Source: Flavobacteriaceae bacterium Ap0902
GTDB lineage: Bacteria > Bacteroidota > Bacteroidia > Flavobacteriales > Weeksellaceae
DNA: 64,000 nucleotides
Reading direction: 5' to 3'
Assembly (NCBI GenBank): GCA_009835005.1
Contig: WTFG01000001.1
Location: 186,001-250,000, forward strand
The first letter of the stretch is position 1; each line of letters begins with the position of its first letter. Both the position numbers and the translations under genes were made by a program. Below are positions 54,704 through 63,885 of this stretch, in pieces. Below the pieces are notes generated by a model that saw only the letters and a program-made list of their open reading frames with translations, was not told where the DNA came from and did not search any database.

Positions 54704-56179
54704 ATGGAAAATAACAATAGAAGTTTTGCAGAATCAGTTAAGTCCTTTAAGCCGGCCTTTTGGGTGGCAAGTACGATGGAACTATTAGAACGCTGGGCAT
54801 GGTATGGCGTTTTTACCTTGTTTGCGCTATACCTAGTAGCGAGTAAAGATGAGGGTGGTCTTGGTTTTAGCCATATAGAAAAAGGTTCTATCATGGCTCA
54901 AATTACGGGGATACTTTATCTTTTGCCGTTATTTTTTGGAGTTATAGCAGATAGAATTGGTTATAAACTTTCGCTCACCATATCCTTTATGGTTATGATA
55001 ATAGGTTACTATCTTATGGGTACAGTAGACAGTTATTGGGGCATGTACTTTGTCTTTTTATTGGTGGCATTAGGTGCTGCATTCTTTAAACCCGTAGCCT
55101 CTGGAATTGTAACCAAATCTACCGATAAATCTAATGGAACTTTAGGGTTTGGTATATTTTATATGATGGTAAATATTGGTGGTTTTATAGGACCAGCATC
55201 TTCTTCATATTTAAGAACAACTTTTGGCTGGAAACTCATTTTTATACAAGCCGCAGTAGTAATAGGCATTAATCTAATTTTATTATGGGTTTTCTTTAAA
55301 GAACCAGAAAGAGAAGAATATAAAAAAGAATCTATAGGTACAGAAATTAAAAATTCTTTGCTTAAGATATGGGAAGCCTTAAAAGATACAAGGCTCACCG
55401 TACTACTTATATTAATGGTTGGTTTTTGGACTATGTTTAATCAATTGTTCTATACTTTACCCAATTTTATAACCGATTGGGTAGACTCTTCTAGCGCAAG
55501 CCAATGGATTAATACAAACTTACCTTTTTTGGCAGACACTTTAACAGAGAACGGACAAGTAAAAGCAGAGTGGTTTACCAATATAGATGCGCTAATGATA
55601 GTTTTCTTCCAGATAACGGTGTCTTATTTTGTTACCAAAATGCGTCACGTAACAGCTATGATTAGAGGTTTTATGATTGCAGCCATAGGGATTGGTATCA
55701 CCTTCTATACAGACAATGTTTTGTTTACCATATTGGGTATCTTTATTTTTGCCTTGGGAGAGATGACAACCAACCCTACTTTCTCTTCTTTTATTGCTTT
55801 AATTTCTCCAAAAGGGAAAGAAGCCCTATACCAAGGAACCTACTTTTTACCCGTAGCATTAGGTAATTTTTTAACTCAGTTTATATCTGGTAATTTATAC
55901 GAGGCATGGTCAGATAAATTTGGTTTAATAAAGAAAGAAATGGCGAGTAGAAATATCGAAATGCCAGAAATTAATGATTCTTTCACAAAAAATGACTATT
56001 TTACGCTGGCCGAACAAAAATTAGGCATGAATCATTGGGAGTTGACACAAATGTTATGGGATAATTACCATCCTAATAAAATTTGGTATGTCATTGTAGG
56101 TATTGGTATTTTTACCATTATAGCCCTCTCTATATATGATAAATTAGTTATTAAACCAAGAGAAGCAACCTTAGAATAA
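54704..56179 (+). CDS. POT-like MFS transporter 2, divergent
   Basis: The 491-residue protein has about 12 helices. It belongs to the same superfamily but has a changed N-terminal motif: STMELLERWAWYGVFTLFAL (ExxERW instead of ExxERF). It also has a different signature segment (GIFYMMVNIGGFIGPASSSY) and lacks the FEQAGG motif of its neighbours. The C-terminal half has an unusual polar stretch between late helices (SDKFGLIKKEMASRNIEMPE). It may transport something other than small peptides. It starts 13 bases after the hairpin terminator. Confidence 0.85.
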   Translation: MENNNRSFAESVKSFKPAFWVASTMELLERWAWYGVFTLFALYLVASKDEGGLGFSHIEKGSIMAQITGILYLLPLFFGVIADRIGYKLSLTISFMVMIIGYYLMGTVDSYWGMYFVFLLVALGAAFFKPVASGIVTKSTDKSNGTLGFGIFYMMVNIGGFIGPASSSYLRTTFGWKLIFIQAAVVIGINLILLWVFFKEPEREEYKKESIGTEIKNSLLKIWEALKDTRLTVLLILMVGFWTMFNQLFYTLPNFITDWVDSSSASQWINTNLPFLADTLTENGQVKAEWFTNIDALMIVFFQITVSYFVTKMRHVTAMIRGFMIAAIGIGITFYTDNVLFTILGIFIFALGEMTTNPTFSSFIALISPKGKEALYQGTYFLPVALGNFLTQFISGNLYEAWSDKFGLIKKEMASRNIEMPEINDSFTKNDYFTLAEQKLGMNHWELTQMLWDNYHPNKIWYVIVGIGIFTIIALSIYDKLVIKPREATLE

Positions 56180-56241
56180 ATCTATTCAACAGGCTGTTTT
56201 TTAATGGTAAAAGCCACAAGATTAAACAAATAAAGGAGCAC

Positions 56242-57813
56242 ATGGACAAAAGTAAAATGGTACACCAAAGACAACTCTTAGGACACCCTGTAGGGCTGTT
56301 TATTCTCTTCTTTACAGAAATGTGGGAACGCTTTTCTTATTACGGCATGCGTGCCCTCTTGGTGTTATACATGACTACAGAAACCATGGGTTCAGATTTG
56401 CGCGGGCCTGGTCTTGGCTGGTCAGAGCAAGAAGCATTGGCTTTATATGGCTGGTATACCATGTTGGTATATGTTATGTCCATTCCAGGTGGTATGATAG
56501 CAGACAAACTGTTAGGGCAAAAGAAAGCCGTTCTTTATGGTGCCATTATTTTAGTAGCTGGTCATATTACTTTGGCATTTACACCTATTTGGGCGTTTTA
56601 TGTTGGTTTAGGTCTAATTATTTTGGGTGTAGGCTTGCTAAAACCCAATATCTCTACTATGGTGGGGGGACTTTATAAAAAAGGTGATATCAGAAGAGAT
56701 AAGGGCTTTAGTATATTTTATATAGGGATTAATTTAGGTTCTCTGTTAGCAACCATGACGGTAGGGTCTGTTGTTTTGGCGTATGGTTGGCATGCAGGGT
56801 TTGCACTAGCGGGAGTGGCCATGGTTATAGGTTTATTAGTTTATCTATGGGGATATAAATACCTAAAACATGTAGGCAATTTAGATTCAGAACCGCAAGA
56901 AGATACCGTGAGGGTAGAAGCAGTGAGTTATGGAGATTTATATTCTAGTTTATTTAAATCACCTCTGCAACTTGTTATCGCTGGGGTTCTGCTTGTACTG
57001 TCGCTAGCTGGGTGGTATTTGATGGGATGGGGTTATGGACTTTTATTCCTATTCTTAACAGCCATTATAGCATTAATGATGATGATTTATAAGGATTTAG
57101 ATACACAAGTCTATAAAGATAGATTCTTGGTTTTATTATTATCCTTTATCATGGTCGTAATCTTCTGGGGAGCTTTTGAACAAGCTGGTGGATTGATGAA
57201 TTTATACACAGACGACAAAGTAGATAGAGTGTTAAATCTTTTTGGCAATAAAGTGTTGATTCCCACAGAAATGTTCCAGAGTCTCAATGCTTTATTCATT
57301 ATTTTATTTGCTACGGCAGTAGGTGGTTTTTGGGCCAAAAGAAAATTAAAAGGAAAATTGTCAGGATCTATTTTCAAAATGGCACTGGGTATCATTATCA
57401 TGGGATTTGGATTCTTATTTATGGTATTCGCAGCTAGAGAATTTAATGAAAATGGGACTTCCAGTATGATTTGGTTGGTATTTGCTTACCTCTTCCACAC
57501 GATTGGGGAATTATGTCTCTCACCTGTTGCCTTATCCTTTATCACCAAATTAGCACCTGTTAGGTATGCTTCTTTGATGATGGGAGTGTATTTTGCAACT
57601 TCTGGTTTAGGGAATAAAGTAGCAGGAATTGTGGGGGAATCGGCCAGTAATTACGGCGATTTAACGGTTTTTATGGGAATATTTATATTTACCGTTGTCG
57701 TAGGAACATTATTTCTCTTAATTCGCAAGCCATTGAATAGGCTTACGCATGGGATTGAGGATAATGAAAACATTATCAAGGAACAAGAAGGATTTGATTT
57801 AATTAAAGAATAA
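56242..57813 (+). CDS. POT family peptide/proton symporter 3
   Basis: The 523-residue transporter has the canonical features: FTEMWERFSYYGMRALLVLY (ExxERF), LGVGLLKPNISTMVGGLY, FYIGINLGSLLATMTVGS, FWGAFEQAGGLMNLYTD and GELCLSPVALSFITKLAP. Two extra helices occupy the middle loop (LVIAGVLLVLSLAGWYLMGW, YGLLFLFLTAIIALMMM), giving about 14 in total, usual for bacterial POT proteins. The next POT gene starts 26 bases downstream. Confidence 0.93.
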   Translation: MDKSKMVHQRQLLGHPVGLFILFFTEMWERFSYYGMRALLVLYMTTETMGSDLRGPGLGWSEQEALALYGWYTMLVYVMSIPGGMIADKLLGQKKAVLYGAIILVAGHITLAFTPIWAFYVGLGLIILGVGLLKPNISTMVGGLYKKGDIRRDKGFSIFYIGINLGSLLATMTVGSVVLAYGWHAGFALAGVAMVIGLLVYLWGYKYLKHVGNLDSEPQEDTVRVEAVSYGDLYSSLFKSPLQLVIAGVLLVLSLAGWYLMGWGYGLLFLFLTAIIALMMMIYKDLDTQVYKDRFLVLLLSFIMVVIFWGAFEQAGGLMNLYTDDKVDRVLNLFGNKVLIPTEMFQSLNALFIILFATAVGGFWAKRKLKGKLSGSIFKMALGIIIMGFGFLFMVFAAREFNENGTSSMIWLVFAYLFHTIGELCLSPVALSFITKLAPVRYASLMMGVYFATSGLGNKVAGIVGESASNYGDLTVFMGIFIFTVVVGTLFLLIRKPLNRLTHGIEDNENIIKEQEGFDLIKE

Positions 57814-57839
57814 ATTTAGTAAAACACATATATTGACAT

Positions 57840-59948
57840 ATGGCAAAGACAGCAAACCCAGACTTTTTTGAATCGAAAGTTTTAGGACACCCAGCAGGAT
57901 TATTTGTATTATTTTTTACAGAAATGTGGGAACGTTTTTCATTCTATGGAATGCGTGTTCTATTGATTAATTTTTTAACCATGGCTGCCATTGGTTATAA
58001 TCCGGGATGGGAGTGGACTGCAGAGAACGCAGGGGCCTTATTCGGGACTTATGCCATGTTGCTTTATATTACACCCATCATTGGTGGAATCATTGCAGAT
58101 AAACTCACGGGTTATCGTTGGGCGGTAGTGATAGGTTCAGTAATTATGACCGCAGGACATGCTTCGATGGCTTTTGAGACAGAATTCTCGCTTTATCTAG
58201 GTTTAGGTCTATTAGTAATTGGTACAGGTTTCTTTAAGCCCAATATTACCTCTATCATATCAGAGATGTATAAGGATGTACCAGAGAAAAAAGATGGCGC
58301 ATATACTATTTTCTATATGGGTGTAAATGCAGGAGCATTCTTTGGCATGATGCTTTGTGGATACTTAGCAGAACGTGTAGGCTGGTCTTGGGGATTTGGA
58401 TTAGCAGGGATATTTATGTTCTTTGGTACGCTACAATTCTGGATGGCAAAACCACTTTTTGGTAGCATTGGAGAAAAGCCTGGAGAAGTAGAAGAGATGG
58501 AGGAAGTCTTAGAAGACGGTGTCATTACAGAAGAAGAAAAAGAAGTGATTAAACATAATCCATTCACCCTTATAGATAAAATTTTAATTGCGATATGTAC
58601 AATTGTTGGGCTGGGCTATGCCATTAATGATCCACTTTCTAAAATAGCGGGCATTGATTTGTTTAGTTTTGCACAAATTGGAGATTTTGATGGACAATAT
58701 GTGGCAATTATTGTGGCTCTTGTCCTCTTCTTGTATATGGTAATTACTAGAATAGCGCGTTATGCTCCTATTGTACGCGATAGAATGATTGCTTTTATCA
58801 TCTTTGCATTCTTTACTGTGTTTTTCTGGATGAGTTTTGAGCAAGGAGCAACTTCGTTAATTCTATTTGCTAGAGACAGTGTAGATAGGACGCTAAGTGG
58901 TAATTCTGCCATTGCCTATAATGTGGTGAATACATTGCTTACCGTAGTGCCGTTAGGGATTATTACTTATGTATTGATTAGGTTGGCTAAGTTAACTTTT
59001 AAGAAAATTCCAGGATCTAATATTGTTTTAGCGATATGTTTTATAGGGGTTTGGGGTGTAGCGCTTTGGATGCTGAACCGTGATTGGAATGCTACCGCGT
59101 ATGAGGTTTCATTCCAAGCCATAGAAACGCCTGCCCTAGAAGATGATGGGACTGCGAGATTAGATGAGGATGGAAACCCGATCTATGTATATACGCCAGT
59201 TACAGATATGACTACACTAGATGGTAGTGAAAATGTAGTGGAAAGAAAAGTGAGAATCAGCGAGCAACAGGCATTTACCGTGGGACAAGAAATCAATATC
59301 ATAACCAAGGATAATACGAATACTACTTTTGGTTTCTTAGATGACAAACGATTGGATTCTGCAAGACAAAGAGGAGAGGAATTAAACCGAGACAATGGCA
59401 TTATAGCAGCACAAGTATCAGAAATTCAATCCAATGAGATAGAGGTGACCACCTCTTGGTTTAGTATTTTAAATTCTTTCTTCATTATTGCCTTTGCCAG
59501 TATGTTTTCTAAATGGTGGGATAGCAAATATAATCCATCTGCCACCGTGAAATACGGCTTGGGCTTAATCATCATGGCAATGGGCTTTGGTTTATTGGCA
59601 TTTGGCTCACACGGAATCACAGAAGGGGTAAAAGTAAGTATGATATGGTTGATTTTAGCGTATCTCTTTCATACGTTGGGTGAGTTGTGTTTGTCACCTG
59701 TGGGATTGTCCTATGTGAGTAAATTGGTACCGCCTAGAATGATTGCATTTATGTTTGGTATGTGGTATTTAGCCATTGCCATTGGGAATAAATTAGCAGC
59801 GGTATTAGGTGGACAAATAGAGAATATCACTTCTAATTATTCTCTTTCTACTTTCTTTTTAATTTTTACCGTGGTGCCAGCAGCAGCAGGTGTAGTAGTA
59901 ATGCTTTTAGGGCCTTTATTAAAACGATTGATGCACGGGGTTAGATAA
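57840..59948 (+). CDS. POT family transporter 4 with large insertion
   Basis: The 702-residue protein carries the core POT motifs: FTEMWERFSFYGMRVLLINF, GTGFFKPNITSIISEMYKD, FYMGVNAGAFFGMMLCGYL, FWMSFEQGATSLILFA and GELCLSPVGLSYVSKLVP. Between the FEQGA helix and the next conserved helix it has two additional hydrophobic segments (YNVVNTLLTVVPLGIITYVL; IVLAICFIGVWGVALWML). A soluble stretch of about 130 residues then follows (EVSFQAIETPALEDDG through EVTTSWFS). By POT topology this loop should face the periplasm. It is about 200 residues longer than its neighbours. It is the last gene of the cluster. Confidence 0.92.
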   Translation: MAKTANPDFFESKVLGHPAGLFVLFFTEMWERFSFYGMRVLLINFLTMAAIGYNPGWEWTAENAGALFGTYAMLLYITPIIGGIIADKLTGYRWAVVIGSVIMTAGHASMAFETEFSLYLGLGLLVIGTGFFKPNITSIISEMYKDVPEKKDGAYTIFYMGVNAGAFFGMMLCGYLAERVGWSWGFGLAGIFMFFGTLQFWMAKPLFGSIGEKPGEVEEMEEVLEDGVITEEEKEVIKHNPFTLIDKILIAICTIVGLGYAINDPLSKIAGIDLFSFAQIGDFDGQYVAIIVALVLFLYMVITRIARYAPIVRDRMIAFIIFAFFTVFFWMSFEQGATSLILFARDSVDRTLSGNSAIAYNVVNTLLTVVPLGIITYVLIRLAKLTFKKIPGSNIVLAICFIGVWGVALWMLNRDWNATAYEVSFQAIETPALEDDGTARLDEDGNPIYVYTPVTDMTTLDGSENVVERKVRISEQQAFTVGQEINIITKDNTNTTFGFLDDKRLDSARQRGEELNRDNGIIAAQVSEIQSNEIEVTTSWFSILNSFFIIAFASMFSKWWDSKYNPSATVKYGLGLIIMAMGFGLLAFGSHGITEGVKVSMIWLILAYLFHTLGELCLSPVGLSYVSKLVPPRMIAFMFGMWYLAIAIGNKLAAVLGGQIENITSNYSLSTFFLIFTVVPAAAGVVVMLLGPLLKRLMHGVR

Positions 59949-60076
59949 TTTTTAAAATTTAAAACTTTAACCTATTTATAGTTAAGCCTTAATAAAAAGA
60001 AATTAATTTTTGGAACAATTTTAGTTTTTAGAGATTAGATAACATTTGTTTAACAGAAATTAAAATGTCTATCTAT

Positions 60077-60084
60077 TACTTTTG
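60077..60084 (+). promoter_or_regulatory. -7 promoter box of the thioredoxin-like gene
   Basis: TACTTTTG matches TAnnTTTG and lies 25 bases before the ATG at 60110. It shows that the in-frame ATG at 60065 is not the start. Confidence 0.5.
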
Positions 60085-60109
60085 CAGAAATTCACATAAC
60101 TTAAATATA

Positions 60110-60556
60110 ATGAATAAATTATTAATTCTCATATTCACTTTGGTTTCTAGCCTTTCTTTTGCACAACAAAAGATTAATTGGGTCTCTATAGAAGAAGCAG
60201 AAAAGATTCAATTAGAGAATCCAGATAAGCCTATGTTTATAGACGTGTACACCGATTGGTGTGGTTGGTGTAAAAAAATGGACAAATCTACTTTTGTGGA
60301 CGATAGCGTGGTTGATTATATTACAGATAATTATATTCCTGTTAAGTTCGATGCGGAATTTAAAGACGATGTGAACTTCAAAAATAGAACTTTCAAATAT
60401 ATCAAATCAGGTAGCAGAGGAATCCACCAATTGGCAGCAGTCATGTTACAAGGTCAATTAAGTTTTCCATCCTACTTGGTTCTGAATAGTGAGGGCGTAG
60501 TGACGCACCATATCAGAGGTTTCCAAGCGCCTACGGATCTTTTGAGTCAGTTATAA
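60110..60556 (+). CDS. exported thioredoxin-fold protein
   Basis: From ATG 60110 the product (148 residues) has a signal peptide MNKLLILIFTLVSSLSFAQQ. The thioredoxin fold follows, with active site DWCGWCKKM (Cys-Gly-Trp-Cys) and the cis-Pro segment QLSFPSYLVLNSEG. It resembles periplasmic thioredoxins of the DsbD-gamma/DUF255-related type that reduce or form disulfides outside the inner membrane. The 3' end overlaps the 3' end of comEC on the other strand by 26 bases. The precise partner is unknown. Confidence 0.9.
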   Translation: MNKLLILIFTLVSSLSFAQQKINWVSIEEAEKIQLENPDKPMFIDVYTDWCGWCKKMDKSTFVDDSVVDYITDNYIPVKFDAEFKDDVNFKNRTFKYIKSGSRGIHQLAAVMLQGQLSFPSYLVLNSEGVVTHHIRGFQAPTDLLSQL

Positions 60557-62552
60557 GAATAAAAGCACCGTCTTGTGCGGTAGCATAAATTTGGTCTGAA
60601 TTTTCTTTCAGTCCTTTAATAACACTAGGATAATTGCTGCCATCAGCGATTATCCTTTTTGTTGTTTTTGGGATATAGGTTTTAGCATTTACTTTTCCTC
60701 TGGTGGCAATAATGAAATCCACAGCAGGGAGAGAATCCATTCTTTGATCTACAATATAGAATCGCTGGTTTGCCCATTTAATGAGATTATTTTCTTTGAT
60801 AAAGGTAGCAGCCTTTGCACTTTCATTTAAATCATAATATTGGATAGAATCAATTTTTTGATGCAATGCATAAGGCGCTATTACATATTTAAATGCCTTG
60901 GCGGAGTCTTCTACAGATTGAAACACATGCATGGTGTTTCCATTTCTAATGCCAATGATATTCCCTTTGTATTGATTAAAAATGATGAATTCTTGTTTTT
61001 GATTCAACCTATAATTATCATAAACTCTGCTAGCCTGAAACAAGAAGATTAAACTTAATAAGGGTAAAGTCTTGACCCATTTAAATTGAGTTAAAAGGGG
61101 CTTTAAACAAAAGATAATTCCCAATAAAATAAATAATTGGAGCATGGATATCGATAGATTATCCAAAATCAGCGATTCAAAAGATGCAATTTGTTTAATT
61201 AGCCAAAGAATAAAGTCAGAGGCTGAATTTATAGCCAAAACGTAAAAGTTAAAGTCCCAGTTAAAACGGATTAAAACCACAGAAAACATAGACAACCCTA
61301 CCAGAATTGCAGCCATAGGGATGAGTAATAGATTTCCCACGATAAATAGGCCAGAGAATTGTCCAAAATAAAAAATAGAGATAGGCATTACGCCAATTTG
61401 CGCTGCGATGGTCACACTCAGAATATCAAAAATATAGTTCTTTCTGCGTGTTATATAGATTGGCAAAAGCAAACGAATCGGTCTATAAAGCCATGCAATG
61501 AAGAAGACTGCAGCATAACTTAATTGAAATCCCACATCAAATAAGTTGTTAGGATTAATTAAAAGTAAAATAAATGCTGTGAAAAAGAGCGTATGAAATA
61601 TATTGGTGGGTTTTTGTGATAGAAAAGTGAGGTAATAAAACGAAATCATAAACGCTGCACGCGTGACAGAGGGCGTGAAATTCACAAAGGCAGCGAATAT
61701 CCAGATTAAAATTAGCGCTGTGATGATTCTGAGGGTCCTACCTTTTCCCAAATATAATATTGGATATAAAAGTTGCAGAATTAGCCAGAAGATAATCCCC
61801 ACGTGTAAGCCAGAAATGGCAAATAAGTGCAAGACACCAGCCGCAGATAAAGTGTCTTGTATCTCTTGGGTAAAATCTGTTCTATCGCCTAAGGCCAATG
61901 CGGCAATGAAGATTTGAGAAGCCTCAGAATATCCTTTTTTCTTTAATTGGGATTTAATTTTTTCTTTAAATACAGAAACTTCATGCGAGAAAGAGAAACC
62001 AGAGGGATGCTTTAACTGCGATAAGGTATCCGCAAAAACTTGCATATGAATTTGTTTAAAGTTCATAAACCTAGCATAATCAAATTGATGCGGATTTTTA
62101 GGTGAGGTAATTACATCGATTTTACCATGGGTCAAGAAAACATCCTGTTGATGAACGGTATTGTGATTTTTCTTTAAATAAAACAGAACATTCTCGCCAA
62201 TTAGCGTAGAATCTTGGGCTCTTAAAATTTTAGTTTTATACTTATCATATTTCTCAGAAGACTTGTAAATATCTGTAACTTTTAGTTCTAAAAGTTGAGC
62301 TTCTGTAGGGAGATTTATAGGTGGCGCTTCATTGATTTGATTATACCGAATAATGCCTAAAATGCTAATTAATACTAAACCTAAAACTGTGAAAACTTGT
62401 TTAAATTTTCTTGTAATTATTAGTAGAATCATTAAGGCTAAGACAAAGCCTCCAACATAAAGTAGGCTAGAAGTTTCAATGTCCCCATAGTATCCTAGCA
62501 AAATCCCTATCGCTAAAGCAAACGTTAAAAAAGCGAAGGGCTGAAATTTCAT
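60531..62552 (-). CDS. ComEC/Rec2 family DNA-uptake channel
   Basis: The 673-residue polytopic membrane protein has an N-terminal DUF4131-type region (about 1-170) and the Competence domain (about 200-480), with LAALALGDRTDFTQEIQDTL, GVLHLFAISGLHVGIIFWLI and NFTPSVTRAAFMISFYYL. The C-terminal about 170 residues take the position of the metallo-beta-lactamase-like domain but lack an HxHxDH motif, as in many Bacteroidota homologues. It probably forms the inner-membrane channel for single-stranded DNA during transformation. Its ATG overlaps the lpxB stop by 4 bases. Confidence 0.92.
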   Translation of the reverse strand: MKFQPFAFLTFALAIGILLGYYGDIETSSLLYVGGFVLALMILLIITRKFKQVFTVLGLVLISILGIIRYNQINEAPPINLPTEAQLLELKVTDIYKSSEKYDKYKTKILRAQDSTLIGENVLFYLKKNHNTVHQQDVFLTHGKIDVITSPKNPHQFDYARFMNFKQIHMQVFADTLSQLKHPSGFSFSHEVSVFKEKIKSQLKKKGYSEASQIFIAALALGDRTDFTQEIQDTLSAAGVLHLFAISGLHVGIIFWLILQLLYPILYLGKGRTLRIITALILIWIFAAFVNFTPSVTRAAFMISFYYLTFLSQKPTNIFHTLFFTAFILLLINPNNLFDVGFQLSYAAVFFIAWLYRPIRLLLPIYITRRKNYIFDILSVTIAAQIGVMPISIFYFGQFSGLFIVGNLLLIPMAAILVGLSMFSVVLIRFNWDFNFYVLAINSASDFILWLIKQIASFESLILDNLSISMLQLFILLGIIFCLKPLLTQFKWVKTLPLLSLIFLFQASRVYDNYRLNQKQEFIIFNQYKGNIIGIRNGNTMHVFQSVEDSAKAFKYVIAPYALHQKIDSIQYYDLNESAKAATFIKENNLIKWANQRFYIVDQRMDSLPAVDFIIATRGKVNAKTYIPKTTKRIIADGSNYPSVIKGLKENSDQIYATAQDGAFILITDSKDP

Positions 62553-63670
62553 CTAGATGATGTGATAAGTTCTATAATCTTGGTTGCTGCTACTTTAGAA
62601 GCACCTGTTCCCCCTAATTTTTGGCGAAGTTCTGCAAATGATTCTAGCATTTTTTCTCTTGCCGGACCTTCCAGTATGGCATTCAATTCCCTTTGAATAT
62701 TGGTATGCGTTAACTCCCTTTGAATGAGTTCTGTCACCACTTCTTTATCCATAATCAAATTCACCAGCGAAATATATTGAATATGTTTCACCAGTCTTTT
62801 CCCAATTTCATAAGAGATAAAACTACCTTTATAGCAAACTACTTCTGGCACATTTAATAGAGCCGTTTCTAAAGTTGCAGTTCCAGAGGTAACCAACGCA
62901 GCATGAGACAATTGCAATAAATTATAAGTCTGGTTTTCTACCACACGGGTCTGGTCATTTAAAAAAGATTGATAAAAAGATCTTTCTTGTCCAGGAGCAC
63001 CCGCAATCACAAATTGATATGCAGGGAAATTTTTGGTAACAGAAAGCATAATAGGTAACTTGGTATTAATTTCTTGTTTGCGACTACCTGGTAATAACGC
63101 AATAATGGGTCTATTATCCAAACCCCATTTGGTTTTAAATTTTTCTAAATCAGGTGTCTCTCTTTGTTCAATCGCATCAATTAAGGGATGCCCTACAAAA
63201 TCCACCTCATAATCCCATTGGTTAAGGTAATAGTCTTTTTCAAAAGGGAGGATAACAAGCATTTTATCAATCACCTGTTTGATTTTCTTTACCCGACCGC
63301 CCTTCCAAGCCCAAACTTGCGGAGATATATAATATACCGTTTTGATTCCAAGGGATTTCACAAAAGGCGCAATCCGTAGATTAAAACCAGGATAATCAAT
63401 GAATATTACCACATCTGGCGACCAAGATTGAATGTCTTTCTTACAAGTAGCAATATTTTTAAAAATGGTTCTTAGATTCATAATCACCTCAGAAAACCCC
63501 ATAAAAGCCAAGTCCCGATAATGCTTTACCAAAGTGCCACCCACTTTTTGCATTAAATCACCCCCCCAAAAACGAAATGTTGCATCTGCATCCTGCTGCA
63601 GGATTTCCTTCATCAAATTGCTTCCGTGCAGATCGCCAGAAGCCTCACCCGCTATGATATAGTATTTCAT
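62549..63670 (-). CDS. lpxB: lipid-A-disaccharide synthase
   Basis: This GT19 enzyme condenses UDP-2,3-diacylglucosamine with lipid X to form the lipid A disaccharide at the inner membrane. Motifs are YYIIAGEASGDLHGSNLM at the start, MGFSEVIMNL, VVIFIDYPGFNLRIAPF, SPQVWAWKGGRVKKI, LLPGSRKQEI and VTSGTATLETAL. The start is placed at ATG 63670 (MKYYIIAG); the upstream ATG at 63688 adds six residues. It is the first gene of a pair with comEC, an arrangement seen in other Flavobacteriia. Confidence 0.95.
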   Translation of the reverse strand: MKYYIIAGEASGDLHGSNLMKEILQQDADATFRFWGGDLMQKVGGTLVKHYRDLAFMGFSEVIMNLRTIFKNIATCKKDIQSWSPDVVIFIDYPGFNLRIAPFVKSLGIKTVYYISPQVWAWKGGRVKKIKQVIDKMLVILPFEKDYYLNQWDYEVDFVGHPLIDAIEQRETPDLEKFKTKWGLDNRPIIALLPGSRKQEINTKLPIMLSVTKNFPAYQFVIAGAPGQERSFYQSFLNDQTRVVENQTYNLLQLSHAALVTSGTATLETALLNVPEVVCYKGSFISYEIGKRLVKHIQYISLVNLIMDKEVVTELIQRELTHTNIQRELNAILEGPAREKMLESFAELRQKLGGTGASKVAATKIIELITSSR

Positions 63671-63787
63671 TGGATTATGCTTACTCACAAAAATAGTAAA
63701 ATGGTTGTATTAAACTTAATTTAATAATTTTAAAACATGATAAAAGTCATTTTAAAGGTTTACAAATAAATTGTTAAATTCGTTAAT

Positions 63788-63873
63788 GCCAAGTTAAAGT
63801 AATGCATATTTAGCTTAAAACCAATGTGTAAAGGGGAGCAAGTTCGAATCTTGTCTTTAGCTTGGCTTTTTTT
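63788..63873 (+). other. tRNA-like hairpin with T arm, degenerate
   Basis: GCCAAG-T-TAAAG (63788-63799) pairs with CTTTA-G-CTTGGC (63855-63866), followed by seven T. Within it lies a perfect T arm: GCAAG, loop TTCGAAT, CTTGT (63838-63854), directly abutting CTTTAGC as in a tRNA acceptor stem (partner GTTAAAG, 63793-63799). D-arm-like text (TAGCTTAA...AGGGGAGC) is present but no anticodon stem can be drawn. It looks like a decayed or truncated tRNA joined to a terminator. Confidence 0.45.
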
Positions 63874-63885
63874 AAATGATATATC

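Noticed and set aside
56322-56678. 118-residue plus-strand frame inside the third POT gene
   Set aside because: It is an alternative frame within an intact transporter gene; residues are Trp/Tyr/Arg-rich as expected for an out-of-frame membrane protein.
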